Positions 1-8,242 of a stretch of DNA of 64,000 nt are shown piece by piece. Position numbers and translations under genes: made by a program. The notes under the pieces were generated by a model. The model was not told where the DNA came from and searched no databases. It saw only the letters and a list, made by a program, of their open reading frames with translations. Origin of the DNA: Microbacterium sp. MYb72. Lineage in GTDB: Bacteria; Actinomycetota; Actinomycetes; Actinomycetales; Microbacteriaceae. Numbering within the stretch: position 1 is the stretch's first letter; each line of letters begins with the position of its first letter. The stretch is taken from NCBI RefSeq assembly GCF_002979415.1, contig NZ_PCOT01000014.1:1-64000 (forward strand). The letters are read 5' to 3'.

Positions 1-162
1 CTCGGGGCGGGACTCGTGCTGGCCGTCGGCACCCTCGCCACCTTCACGGCGCTGTGGTTCCCGCCGCTGCTGGGCGGGTTCATCGTGATCGCCCTCGTAG
101 CGCTGCTGGCCCGGAGGAATCCGCGGTTCCGCGCCTACGACGCGGAGAGCCCCGAACCCTGA
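1..162 (+). CDS. C-terminal end of an unidentified membrane protein (partial)
   Basis: The reading frame is open from the first base and stops at 160-162, giving the last 53 residues of a protein whose start lies outside the window. It holds two hydrophobic stretches (about residues 4-20 and 24-44), joined by a Pro-Pro turn and followed by a short charged tail ending in ESPEP. This looks like the last two helices of an integral membrane protein. The family cannot be told from this fragment. The adjacent gene starts at 221 from its own promoter, so nothing about function follows from context. Confidence 0.6.
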   Translation, partial: LGAGLVLAVGTLATFTALWFPPLLGGFIVIALVALLARRNPRFRAYDAESPEP

Positions 163-208
163 GCCCTGGGTTCTGACGGCAGACCGCAGCGATGTCGGAG
201 GTCGGGTG

Positions 209-214
209 CAGAGT
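209..214 (+). promoter_or_regulatory. -10 box of a leaderless promoter for the AlkA-like gene
   Basis: CAGAGT, followed by exactly six bases (GTGGGT) and then the ATG at 221. No purine-rich ribosome binding site is present. Confidence 0.45.
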
Positions 215-220
215 GTGGGT

Positions 221-1114
221 ATGAGCACCTCCATCCGCACGGCCACGCTGCCGCTCACGGGGCCTTATGACCTCCGCGAGGTCGCACTCATGGGTTTCGG
301 GCACCGCGACGAATCGTCCTTCGACGGCGTGATGCGCCTGGCTTTCTGCACGGACGCGCTCGACACGCAGGTCGGCGTCGAGGTGCGCCAGACCGAGGGC
401 GCGCTCGCGCTCACGGTGCACGGCGACGGAGACCTCGGAGCGATCTCCGCTCAGGTCGCGCGCGTCGTGTCCGCCGATCAGGACGGAGACGCGTGGTCCG
501 CGGTCTGCGCAGCGGATCCGGTCCTCACGCGGGTGCACGCCGAGGCTCCCGGCTTCCGTCCGTCGAACTTCCACAGTCCGTACGAGGCGGCGGTCTGGGC
601 GACGCTCTCGGCGCGGCGCTCGCGACGCCAGGGCATCGGCCTCCGCCAGCGGCTCTCACTCGCGCACGGCGCCGCGTTCGAACTCGCCGGCCGCACCGAA
701 GCCGCCCTTCCCCTGCCGCATCAGCTGCTCGCCCTCGATGCGGTGCCGGGGCTGCCTGCCGACCGCATCCCGCGGCTGCACGCGATCGCCCGCGCGGCGC
801 AGGAGAGCCTGCTCGACGTGGCGCGCCTCACCGCCATGGACCCCGCTGAGGCCATGGCCGACGTGCAGCGGCTGCCTGGTATCGGCCCCTTCTACAGCGC
901 GCTCATCGTTATCCGCGCGTGCGGGCTGACCGATGTCCTCTCGACTCAAGAGGACCACTCGCGGGCCGCCGTCCAGAGCCTCTACGGCCTCGACCACACG
1001 CCGAGCGATGACGAGCTCGCGCGCATCTCCGAGGCCTGGAGGCCCTTCCGCACATGGGCGGCGGTGTCGCTGCGAGCCGTCGGTTCGCGTCTCTCTCCCC
1101 CGGCCGACGGTTGA
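221..1114 (+). CDS. DNA-3-methyladenine glycosylase, AlkA-like (HhH-GPD)
   Basis: Base-excision repair glycosylase of the helix-hairpin-helix GPD superfamily, expected to remove alkylated bases; 297 residues. The N-terminal half (to about 115) resembles the AlkA_N-type fold. The segment SPYEAAVWATLSARRSRRQ (about 119-137) is the usual entry to the glycosylase domain. The hairpin is LPGIGPFYS (218-226), and D245 (in STQED) sits where the family has its catalytic Asp. I chose ATG 221 rather than the upstream in-frame ATG at 206 because family similarity starts after it and a -10-like CAGAGT lies six bases before it. It is a single-gene unit. The damage substrate cannot be read from the sequence. 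Confidence 0.85.
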   Translation: MSTSIRTATLPLTGPYDLREVALMGFGHRDESSFDGVMRLAFCTDALDTQVGVEVRQTEGALALTVHGDGDLGAISAQVARVVSADQDGDAWSAVCAADPVLTRVHAEAPGFRPSNFHSPYEAAVWATLSARRSRRQGIGLRQRLSLAHGAAFELAGRTEAALPLPHQLLALDAVPGLPADRIPRLHAIARAAQESLLDVARLTAMDPAEAMADVQRLPGIGPFYSALIVIRACGLTDVLSTQEDHSRAAVQSLYGLDHTPSDDELARISEAWRPFRTWAAVSLRAVGSRLSPPADG

Positions 1115-1232
1115 CCGCCGACGGCCGGCGGCCCAGAGCCGGCCTGCAGGCATCCGACACACCCCGGACTCCGGATACGCCGACGGCGGGCGCCGAGAGT
1201 ATCGACGCCCGCCGTCGGGGATGCGGGTGCGA

Positions 1233-1787
1233 TCAGTCCTGCTGCAGGACGCCCTGCAGGTCGAGGTTGATCGTGATGTCCTTGCCGACGAGCACCCCAC
1301 CGGTCTCGAGAGCGGCGTTCCAGGTGAGGCCGAAGTCCTCGCGGTTGATGACGGTGGTCGCGGAGGCGCCTGCCTTGTACGAACCCCACGGGTCGGAGCC
1401 GAAGCCGCCGAAGTCGAACGCGAAGCTCACGGGCTTCGAGACGCCGCGGATGGTGAGGTCGCCGTCCACGAAGAAGTCGCCGTCCTCCACACGGGTGCCG
1501 GTCGACACGAACTCCATGGTCGGGAAGTTCTCGGTGTCGAAGAAGTCCGCGGAGCGGAGGTGGGTGTCGCGGCCCTCATCCTTCGTGTCGATCGAGGAGA
1601 CGTCGACGCTGGCGGTGACCTTGGCCTCGAGCGGGTTCTCCGGAGCGACGAGCGTCGCGGACTTGATGCCGAACGTGCCGCGCACCTTCGAGATCATCAT
1701 GTGACGGACGCTGAAGGTGACCTCGCTGTGCGCGGGGTCGAGCACCCAGGTGCCGGAGCGGTAGCCGGGGATGTCGATGCTGGTCAT
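1233..1787 (-). CDS. YceI family lipid-binding-like protein
   Basis: 184 residues with the YceI lipocalin-like beta barrel throughout: WVLDPAHSEVTFSVRHMM near the N-terminus, then SSIDTKDEGRDTHLRSADFF and FPTMEFVSTG, then the TIRGVSKPVSF strand. Family members bind polyisoprenoids or amides in a hydrophobic pocket. Unlike E. coli YceI it has no signal peptide, so it is probably cytosolic. The substrate is unknown. It is transcribed alone. A clear GGAGACACC ribosome binding site precedes ATG 1787. Confidence 0.9.
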   Translation of the reverse strand: MTSIDIPGYRSGTWVLDPAHSEVTFSVRHMMISKVRGTFGIKSATLVAPENPLEAKVTASVDVSSIDTKDEGRDTHLRSADFFDTENFPTMEFVSTGTRVEDGDFFVDGDLTIRGVSKPVSFAFDFGGFGSDPWGSYKAGASATTVINREDFGLTWNAALETGGVLVGKDITINLDLQGVLQQD

Positions 1788-1903
1788 GGTGTCTCCTCTG
1801 AGGATCTGACGAAAAGTCCGGCCGCGTGCGCGGCGTCAGAGTGGTGCAACTTGCATTCACGGACATGTATTCCCGTGAATGAAGATTCTTCTCCGGAATG
1901 ACG

Positions 1904-1937
1904 AAGGCGCCCCGCCCCCGAGGGAGCGAGGCGCCTT
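1904..1937 (-). terminator. Hairpin terminator downstream of the FKBP gene
   Basis: AAGGCGCC and GGCGCCTT form an 8-bp perfect stem 15 bases past the FKBP stop codon, between the two genes read on the minus strand. The right side ends in TT/CGT rather than a long U-run. Confidence 0.55.
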
Positions 1938-1952
1938 GCGCAGAAGTGCGGA

Positions 1953-2321
1953 TCAGCCGACGGCGACCAGATCGATGATGAAGATCAGGGTCTTGCCGGA
2001 GAGGAAGTGCCCGCCGCCGACCGGGCCGTAGGCCAGGTGCGGAGGGATGACCAGCTCACGGCGTCCGCCGACCTTCATGCCCGGGATGCCGTCCTGCCAG
2101 CCCTGGATGAGCCCGCGCAGCGGGAACTGGATGGTCTCGCCGCGACCCCACGAGGAGTCGAACTCCTCGCCGGAGTCGAACTCGACGCCGGCGTAGTGGA
2201 CGGTCACGGTGTCGCCGGGCTTCGCCTCGGCGCCGTCGCCCACGATGATGTCGCGGATGACGAGCTCAGCGGGAGCGGGGCCGGCGGGTGCGTCGAACTC
2301 AGGCTTCGTACGATCAGTCAT
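1953..2321 (-). CDS. FKBP-type peptidyl-prolyl cis-trans isomerase
   Basis: 122-residue cytosolic FKBP that catalyses prolyl isomerisation in protein folding. The single FKBP domain shows DTVTVHYAGVEFDSGEEFDSSWGRGE (about 37-62), then PLRGLIQGWQDGIPGMKVGGRREL and IPPHLAYG, and ends in the usual LIFIIDLVAV strand. No signal peptide precedes it. A much longer in-frame extension upstream is the shadow of the potC gene. ATG 2321 has GGATGGAG just before it. A second, secreted FKBP paralogue lies at 62343-63326. Confidence 0.92.
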   Translation of the reverse strand: MTDRTKPEFDAPAGPAPAELVIRDIIVGDGAEAKPGDTVTVHYAGVEFDSGEEFDSSWGRGETIQFPLRGLIQGWQDGIPGMKVGGRRELVIPPHLAYGPVGGGHFLSGKTLIFIIDLVAVG

Positions 2322-2407
2322 GACTCCATCCAACCCGAGCCCCGACCCCCGGTCAACGCGAGCGCACCTGCTCACAGCGAACACTCCGGCGACCGCCGAA
2401 CGAGGTC

Positions 2408-3220
2408 TCAGTCCCTGTCGGCGAGGTCCCTCCCGAGGCGCTGCGACACCCACACCGGGATGAACGAGGCGAGGATGACGACGGTGGCGACCACGTTCAC
2501 GACGTTCGCCTCGTTGGGCCTCGCCATCTGGTTCATGATCCACAGCGGAAGGGTGTCCACCCCGGGCGGGGCGGTGAAGATCGTGACGTACACCTCGTCG
2601 AAGCTCAGCGCGAAGGCGAGGATGCCGCCGGCGATGAAGGCACTGCGGAACTGCGGGAAGGTGACCAGACGGAAGGTCTGCCACGGCGTCGCCCCCAGGT
2701 CTCTCGACGCCTCTTCGATGCCGGGGTTCAGCCGGCGCAGGCGGGCGAGCACGTTGTTGAACACCATCACGATGCAGAACGTGCCGTGGGCGATGATCAT
2801 CCCGAAGAAGCCGACCTGGATGCCGATGGGCTCGAGGATCTGGTTGTAGGTGTTGCTCAGGGCCACTCCGGTGACGATGCCGGGCAGCGCGATCGGCAGA
2901 ACGACGAGCAGGTTGACCGCACGCTGGCCGAAGAACGAGTACCGCTGCAGCGCGAAGGCGACGAGCGTTCCGAGGACGAGGGCGATCGCGGTGGCTCCCG
3001 CCGCGACCAGGATCGAGTTCAGGAGAGCCCCGCGCACGGGTTCGCTCGCGAACGCCTTGCCCCACCACTCCAGGGAGAAGGAGCTCACCGGCCAACTCGC
3101 GATCCGCGCCCCGTTGAAGGAGTTCAGCACCACGAGCAGCAGCGGCACGTACATGAACACGAGGATCGCGGCGACGAGGATCCCGAGGATCGTCTTGGAG
3201 GTCCTGGACAGTCTCAGCAT
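2408..3220 (-). CDS. potC: Polyamine-type ABC transporter permease (PotC-like)
   Basis: 270-residue inner-membrane permease of the spermidine/putrescine type, with about six hydrophobic helices (the first at residues 7-29). It carries the EAA loop that docks the ATPase, here IEEASRDLGATPWQTFRLVTFP. It forms the channel with the PotB-like subunit encoded immediately upstream (stop 3228, 7 bases away). ATG 3220 is preferred over the ORF's longer form because that extension overlaps the potB end and is not membrane-like. Substrate (polyamine, possibly another small amine or amino acid) is inferred from family only. Confidence 0.88.
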   Translation of the reverse strand: MLRLSRTSKTILGILVAAILVFMYVPLLLVVLNSFNGARIASWPVSSFSLEWWGKAFASEPVRGALLNSILVAAGATAIALVLGTLVAFALQRYSFFGQRAVNLLVVLPIALPGIVTGVALSNTYNQILEPIGIQVGFFGMIIAHGTFCIVMVFNNVLARLRRLNPGIEEASRDLGATPWQTFRLVTFPQFRSAFIAGGILAFALSFDEVYVTIFTAPPGVDTLPLWIMNQMARPNEANVVNVVATVVILASFIPVWVSQRLGRDLADRD

Positions 3221-3227
3221 GGCTGCC

Positions 3228-4055
3228 TCACATCCTTTCCAGTGCGCCGGTGCGCTGGACACCGACCAGGTAGATCACCACGAAGGCGATGGGCACGAGG
3301 GAGAACGCCGCGGCGATGGGCGGGTTGAGGTTGATGTTGGATGCGATCACGCTTCCGATCATCTGCGTCGACCCCCCGACGAACTTGGCGACGAGATAGT
3401 CGCCGAGACTCAGCGAGAACGTGAAGACCGAGCCGGCGATGACGGCCGGCTTGATGAGCGGCAGGACGACCGTCCTGATCGTGCGCCACGACCCTGCGCC
3501 GAGGTCGGCCGACGCGTCGAAGAGATTCGGAGGCAGCTGTCGGATCGCGGTGTACACGGGCACGGCCATGTAGGGCAGCCAGAGATAGGTGAGGGTGAGG
3601 ATCACGGTGAAGGCGCTGAATCCAGGCCCGCGCCCGCCGACGGGGCCGACCAGCCAGTTGAAGAACCCGTCCTCCGTGAACGTGATCCTCATGGCGAGGA
3701 CCTTCACGAGATAGCCCGCCCACAGCGGCAGAGTGATCGACGCCGCGAGCACACCGCGCAGCCATGGCGAAGCCACCTTCGCCATGAAGATCCCGAGCGG
3801 GATGGAGATGAGGATGCACACCGCGGTGACGGCGAGGGCGATCCCGAGAGTGCGCAAAGACGTGGAGAGGTAGGCCGGATTCGCGATGAGCTGTTCGAAG
3901 TTGCGGAGCGTGAACCCCGGTTTCACCTTCGAGGTGAAGGGATCGGTCACCCAGAAGGCGGTCACCAGCAGCATCACGAGGGAGAAGATGTAGACGCCGA
4001 TGAGCCAGGTCATCGGCAGGGCGAGCAGCCCCGCGATCCGTGCGCGTCGCTTCAT
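3228..4055 (-). CDS. potB: Polyamine-type ABC transporter permease (PotB-like)
   Basis: 275-residue permease partner. The first helix is at about 11-33 (LALPMTWLIGVYIFSLVMLL). A periplasmic loop before helix 2 contains GFTLRNFEQLI. The EAA loop is FDASADLGAGSWRTIRTVVLPLI in the second half. It is translated between potD and potC in the order potA-potD-potB-potC, which differs from the E. coli A-B-C-D order. A strong hairpin (4088-4115) separates it from potD. Confidence 0.88.
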   Translation of the reverse strand: MKRRARIAGLLALPMTWLIGVYIFSLVMLLVTAFWVTDPFTSKVKPGFTLRNFEQLIANPAYLSTSLRTLGIALAVTAVCILISIPLGIFMAKVASPWLRGVLAASITLPLWAGYLVKVLAMRITFTEDGFFNWLVGPVGGRGPGFSAFTVILTLTYLWLPYMAVPVYTAIRQLPPNLFDASADLGAGSWRTIRTVVLPLIKPAVIAGSVFTFSLSLGDYLVAKFVGGSTQMIGSVIASNINLNPPIAAAFSLVPIAFVVIYLVGVQRTGALERM

Positions 4056-4087
4056 GGTCAGTCCTGTCTCGAGAAGTCGAGTGCGGT

Positions 4088-4115
4088 GGGGCGGAGCCCG
4101 AGCAGGCTCCGCCCC
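4088..4115 (-). terminator. Intercistronic hairpin between potD and potB
   Basis: Arms GGGGCGGAGCC (4088-4098) and GGCTCCGCCCC (4105-4115) form an 11-bp perfect stem with a six-base loop seven bases past the potD stop. There is no U-tract. In importer operons such elements usually stabilise or partly terminate after the binding-protein gene, so that it is made in excess over the permeases. That role is inference here. Confidence 0.6.
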
Positions 4116-4122
4116 CGGTGGA

Positions 4123-5307
4123 TCAGTTCTTGACCGTCAGCCAGGCGTCGGTCCACTGCTGGAAGTTGGTGCAGGTCACGTCGGTCCGCCCGTCGATGCA
4201 CTGCTCGATCGGGGTCGTCCAGAACCAGACCTTCTTGAAGTACTCCTCGTTCGTGGCGTTGTAGTACTCGCAATGCGCCTTCGCCTCGTCGCTCGTGTCG
4301 CAGAACGCCGCGTTCGCCGGCGCCATGCCGAAGTTCATCGCGATCGCGCCGTTGACCTCGGGCGAGGACGCGTAGTCCATCCACGCGTACGCGCAGTTCG
4401 GGCTCTTCGCCTCGGCAGCGAGCATCCACGCGTCCGACCATCCGGTCGACCCTTCCTCCGGCAGCACGCTCTTGAACCTGTCGTCCTCGGTGAGCTTGCG
4501 CAGCACCTCCCACGACGTGCCCAGCACCGTGGTGCCGCCGGCGAACGAGGTGATCTGAGCCGCAGGATCGGCCCAGTACTCCGAGACGATGCCGTTCTGC
4601 TGCTTCAGCAGGTCGACCGCGGCGGCGAGCTGCTCCTCATCCAGGGCGTACGGGTTCTTGATGCCGAGCTCCGGTTCGTGCGCCATGAGGTAGACCGCGG
4701 CGTCGGCGATGTAGATCGGCGCGTCGTAGGCGATGATCTTGCCCGCATACGGACTGTCCTTCTCCCAGGCCACGTCCCAGCTGGTGGGCTCCTCGGTGAC
4801 GACCTCGCTGTTGTACTGCAGGATGTTCGCGCCGCGGCCGATCGGGATGCCGTAGGACTTGCCATTGATCGTGTCGTAGAGCTGCCCCTTCATCCCCTCG
4901 ACGATGTCGTCGCCGAAGTTCGGGATCAGCTCGAGGTTGAGCGGCTGCACATCGCCGCCGGCGATGAGGCGGAGGCTCGCGTCGCCCGAGGCCGACACCA
5001 GGTCGTAGTCCCCCGTGCGCATGAGCTGCACCATCTCGTCGCTGGTGCCGGCGACGCGGCGGTTCACGACGCACCCCGTCTCCTCGGTGAACGCGTCGCT
5101 CCAGTCGGACTCGACGAAACCGCTCCAGGCGACGATGTTGACCTCTCCCTCATAGTCGCCGAGCTCCTTCTGCATCGGGATGTCGGGGACGTCGATCTCG
5201 AGCTGGCCTCCCCCCTCCGCGGGGGCATCGGTCGTTCCGGAACAGGCGGACAGGGAGAGCACGGCGACGGCGGTCATCGCCGACACGGTCAGGATCTTCT
5301 TACGCAT
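4123..5307 (-). CDS. potD: Polyamine-type ABC transporter substrate-binding lipoprotein (PotD-like)
   Basis: 394-residue extracellular binding protein. The signal peptide starts MRKKILTVSAMTAVAVLSLSAC; the lipobox LSAC gives lipidated Cys22. Mature features of the PotD family include VNIVAWSGF near the N-terminus, YDLVSASGDASLRLI, YGIPIGRGANILQYN and the C-terminal FQQWTDAWLTVKN. ATG 5307 is chosen over the longer ORF start because AAAGGAGCG lies just upstream and the signal peptide begins there. It lies between potA and potB. The ligand is probably a polyamine, but the binding residues are not certain. Confidence 0.9.
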   Translation of the reverse strand: MRKKILTVSAMTAVAVLSLSACSGTTDAPAEGGGQLEIDVPDIPMQKELGDYEGEVNIVAWSGFVESDWSDAFTEETGCVVNRRVAGTSDEMVQLMRTGDYDLVSASGDASLRLIAGGDVQPLNLELIPNFGDDIVEGMKGQLYDTINGKSYGIPIGRGANILQYNSEVVTEEPTSWDVAWEKDSPYAGKIIAYDAPIYIADAAVYLMAHEPELGIKNPYALDEEQLAAAVDLLKQQNGIVSEYWADPAAQITSFAGGTTVLGTSWEVLRKLTEDDRFKSVLPEEGSTGWSDAWMLAAEAKSPNCAYAWMDYASSPEVNGAIAMNFGMAPANAAFCDTSDEAKAHCEYYNATNEEYFKKVWFWTTPIEQCIDGRTDVTCTNFQQWTDAWLTVKN

Positions 5308-5353
5308 GGATCGCTCCTTTGTGATCAGTGCTGCAGGTGGGTGTACGGGTGTT

Positions 5354-6424
5354 TCAGGGGAGCCGCGCCGCATGGTCAGGTGTCCACGCGACGCGGACGT
5401 GGTCCCCGCGGCCGAAGGCGGCTCCCGCCGCGGGGTGGTGTGCGTTCGGGCGTTCGGCGATGATGTCGGCTCCGGCGTCCGTCGAGACGAGGAATCGCGT
5501 CGCCGGCCCTGTGTAGACGACCTCGCGGACGACCCCCGTCAGCGAGACCTCGCCCTCGTCGTGCGCGTCGTCGGCGCCGAGCAGCCGAACGCGCTCCGGC
5601 CGGATGCTCATCGTGCGGCTGTCGCGCGTGAGCTCTTCCGCGAGGTCGCCCCCGATGAGGTTGGAGAGACCGAGGAAACGCGCGACGAACTCCGTCTGAG
5701 GGAACTCGTACACGTCGCGTGCTGTCCCGATCTGCTCGATCCGTCCGTTGTTGAAGACGGCGACGCGGTCGCTGAGGGTGAGCGCCTCTTCCTGGTCGTG
5801 CGTCACGAAGATGAACGTGATGCCCACTTCGCGCTGGATCTGCTTGAGCTCGATCTGCATCTGCTCGCGGAGCTGCTTGTCGAGCGCTCCGAGAGGCTCA
5901 TCGAGCAGGAGCACCTGCGGGCGCAGGATCAGCGCACGGGCGAGGGCGATGCGCTGCCGCTGTCCTCCGGAGAGCTGATGAGGGAGTCGGCCGGCGACAT
6001 GGTCGAGACGAACCTGCTCGAGCGCACGACGCACGCGCTCGGTGCGCGTGGCCTTGCCCTCTCCCCTCACCTTGAGCCCGTAGCCCACGTTCTCCGCGAT
6101 GGTGAGGTGCGGGAACAGCGCGTAGTCCTGGAAGACCGTGTTCACCTGCCGCGCGTGCGGCGGCGTGCGGGTGACGTCGACCCCGGACAGGCGGATGACG
6201 CCGCTCGTCGCATCCTCGAACCCGGCGATCATGCGGAGCACCGTCGTCTTGCCGGAGCCGGAGGGACCGAGCATCGAGAGGAACTCCCCCGATGCGACCT
6301 CGAGCTCCAGGTCGCGGACGGCGGTGAACTCGCCGAACGACTTCGTGACGCCGTGCAGAGTCACGGCGCCATCGGTCTTGGGGGGATCGGCGACTGCGTC
6401 GGCGACGGGGGCTGTGGCGATCAT
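5354..6424 (-). CDS. potA: Polyamine-type ABC transporter ATP-binding protein (PotA-like)
   Basis: 356-residue ATPase that powers import. Walker A is GPSGSGKT (53-60), the Q-loop is VFQD (97-100), the signature is LSGGQ (151-155), Walker B is LLLDEP (172-177), and the switch His is in FVTHDQEE. The C-terminal ~80 residues form the TOBE-type regulatory domain. It is the first gene of the operon. GAGGAG precedes ATG 6424. The AT-rich stretch 6462-6494 between it and the divergent GntR gene should hold both promoters. Confidence 0.92.
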   Translation of the reverse strand: MIATAPVADAVADPPKTDGAVTLHGVTKSFGEFTAVRDLELEVASGEFLSMLGPSGSGKTTVLRMIAGFEDATSGVIRLSGVDVTRTPPHARQVNTVFQDYALFPHLTIAENVGYGLKVRGEGKATRTERVRRALEQVRLDHVAGRLPHQLSGGQRQRIALARALILRPQVLLLDEPLGALDKQLREQMQIELKQIQREVGITFIFVTHDQEEALTLSDRVAVFNNGRIEQIGTARDVYEFPQTEFVARFLGLSNLIGGDLAEELTRDSRTMSIRPERVRLLGADDAHDEGEVSLTGVVREVVYTGPATRFLVSTDAGADIIAERPNAHHPAAGAAFGRGDHVRVAWTPDHAARLP

Positions 6425-6461
6425 CTCGCGCTCCTCGGATCAACGTCGAACTCGGAAGGTT

Positions 6462-6494
6462 TCCTAAACATATAAACACAGAGGTAATATTTCA
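6462..6494. promoter_or_regulatory. AT-rich divergent promoter region, potA / gntR
   Basis: This is the most AT-rich stretch nearby. TAATAT (6485-6490) is a good -10 for the GntR gene. On the other strand a TATAT-type element serves potA. Exact start sites cannot be fixed by eye. Confidence 0.45.
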
Positions 6495-6504
6495 AGTACC
6501 GATT

Positions 6505-6523
6505 TTGTCGCGTTCACCGACAA
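6505..6523. promoter_or_regulatory. Candidate GntR operator palindrome
   Basis: TTGTCG and CGACAA (6505-6510, 6518-6523) form a perfect inverted repeat with a 7-base centre. It lies between the divergent promoter region and the gntR start, a usual place for autoregulation by FadR-type proteins. Confidence 0.4.
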
Positions 6524-6540
6524 GGGTGGAGAATCTGAAG

Positions 6541-7338
6541 ATGGAACCGATTGCAGCGCCCACAGAGGCCGCCGCCGATTCCGCTGCGACGGCGCCGGAG
6601 AGCCGCGTGCAGCAGCATCCTCACCGCCTGCAGGGGGCGCTCTTCCAGCCGATCGGAGACGAGGGCCGCGCCGAGCTCGTCGAGCGCAGGCTCGTCGACG
6701 CGATCACCCGCGGCCATCTGCGGGCCGGCGAACGGCTTCCCACCGAGGCGGATCTCGCCAAGAGCCTCGGAGTCGCTCCTGTCACGGTCCGCGAGGCGCT
6801 CCTCGCCCTGCGCGGGCGCGGGCTCGTCACGACACGGCGCGGACGCAACGGCGGCAGCTTCGTCGCGGAGCACGCGGACCCGCTCTCCTTCGCCCGTGAG
6901 GCCGTCCGGTCGACCTCACGCGTGGCCCTGCGCGATCTCGGCGCGCACTACGCGGCGATCACCGGGGCCTGCGTGCGTCTCGCGGCACGCCGAGCCGATC
7001 CCACGGAGACGCAGCAGGTGCGGCGGCGCATCGAGCGGCTGAGCGAGCTGGACGGCGATCAGCAGCGCCGTCTCCTCGACGACGTCCAGATCGAGATCGT
7101 GGCGCTGAGCCAGTCCGCGCGTCTGACCAGGGAGCAGATGAAGCTGCAGGCAGAGCTCTCGCCGTACCTCCGCCTTGTCGCGTCGGAGAGCGATGACAGA
7201 CTGCGACAGGCCCGGCATCTCGCCGCCGTCATCGACGCGGTCGAGGCCGCGGATCCGGATGCCGCGGGCGCCAGGACCGAGCTCATGGTCTCCGAGACCA
7301 TCGACGCACTCATCCAGCTGCAGGCTGCAGCCGGCTGA
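6541..7338 (+). CDS. GntR family (FadR/FCD-type) transcriptional regulator
   Basis: 265-residue DNA-binding regulator. The winged helix-turn-helix has VERRLVDAITRGHLRAGERL, then SLGVAPVTVREALLALRGRG, then a basic wing TTRRGRNGG. The C-terminal two thirds are the all-helical FCD ligand-sensing domain. ATG 6541 has AGGGTGGAG ten bases upstream; a TTG at 6505 would also be in frame but falls within the operator palindrome. Divergent from the polyamine importer and followed by a Cache-domain gene, it probably controls both. The effector is unknown. Confidence 0.87.
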   Translation: MEPIAAPTEAAADSAATAPESRVQQHPHRLQGALFQPIGDEGRAELVERRLVDAITRGHLRAGERLPTEADLAKSLGVAPVTVREALLALRGRGLVTTRRGRNGGSFVAEHADPLSFAREAVRSTSRVALRDLGAHYAAITGACVRLAARRADPTETQQVRRRIERLSELDGDQQRRLLDDVQIEIVALSQSARLTREQMKLQAELSPYLRLVASESDDRLRQARHLAAVIDAVEAADPDAAGARTELMVSETIDALIQLQAAAG

Positions 7339-7373
7339 CAGATGACCGACATCGACGTGCACAGGAGGACGCG

Positions 7374-8084
7374 ATGACCACAGGAACCGAGACCACAGCG
7401 GTCGAGGCCGCGGCCGAGATCGTCCGGGGATACTTCTCCGAGCCCATCCGCGCGCTGCGCGCCTGGGCTCCCCGGTTCGCAGCACAGGTGGCGGACGTTC
7501 GCGCCACCAGCCCGCTCACCAGCGCGAGGATCGATGCGCTCGTCGAGCCGCACGCCCTCGCATCCCTCGAGCTGCCCGGCGTTCCCGTGTACGGAGCGGG
7601 TTTCATCGCCGCGATCGATCTCCTCGCCGACGCGCGCAGCCACCTCGCGTGGTGGCAGGGCGCCGACCGCCGTCAGCTGGTGCTCGCCTCCCAGACGGTG
7701 AACAAGGAGGACATCGACTACAGCGCCCTGGAGTGGTATCGCGTGCCGATGACCACGGGAGAGTCGCATGTCGCCGGCCCGTACGTGGACTACCTCTGCA
7801 GCGACGAGTACACCATCACGATCGCCGTCCCCGCAGACATCGACGGGGAGCGCATCGGCGTGGCCGGCCTCGATCTGCTCGTGGCCGCCGTCGAGAAGGA
7901 GCTCACACCGCGCTTCATGGCACTCGGCCACCAGGTGACCCTCACCAACGGTGTCGGACGCGTGGTGGTCTCGACCGATCCGCGGTGCGCGACGGGCGAC
8001 TCGGTGCGCGGCAGCCGGCTCGCCGCTCTCCCCCGGATCGCGTGCGAGGGTGTGGCCCTCGATGTGATCGTCGAGGAGATCTGA
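7374..8084 (+). CDS. Free-standing Cache-domain protein
   Basis: 236 residues with no signal peptide and no membrane helix. The middle (about 60-175) reads as a Cache/PDC small-molecule sensing domain: LPGVPVYGAGFIAA, then HLAWWQGADRR, then IDYSALEWYRVPMTTGESHVAGPYVDYLCSDEYTITIAVPA, ending in GERIGVAGLDL. Cache domains normally form the outer part of membrane receptors, so a soluble stand-alone copy is unusual. It follows the GntR gene by 35 bases with an AGGAGG site, so it is probably co-transcribed and tied to the polyamine importer. Its role (co-sensor, binding protein or enzyme) is not known. Confidence 0.75.
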   Translation: MTTGTETTAVEAAAEIVRGYFSEPIRALRAWAPRFAAQVADVRATSPLTSARIDALVEPHALASLELPGVPVYGAGFIAAIDLLADARSHLAWWQGADRRQLVLASQTVNKEDIDYSALEWYRVPMTTGESHVAGPYVDYLCSDEYTITIAVPADIDGERIGVAGLDLLVAAVEKELTPRFMALGHQVTLTNGVGRVVVSTDPRCATGDSVRGSRLAALPRIACEGVALDVIVEEI

Positions 8085-8152
8085 CCCCGAAGGGGGCGCG
8101 AAGAAACCTCTTGACACCCGAGAGCACCGGGTGCACCCTGTTTACAGATCAA

Positions 8153-8201
8153 CTCAGCGCCCGGTAGACATGCAGGCATCGCCGCAGCACCGGGCGCTGA
8201 G
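8153..8201. terminator. Bidirectional hairpin terminator
   Basis: CTCAGCGCCCGGT (8153-8165) and ACCGGGCGCTGAG (8189-8201) form a 13-bp perfect stem with a 23-base loop. It lies between the converging Cache-domain and hydrolase genes. There is no U-tract on either side. Confidence 0.5.
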
Positions 8202-8242
8202 TCTTGCTACGACGTACCACTGCGACCGGAGCCTCGGCCCGC

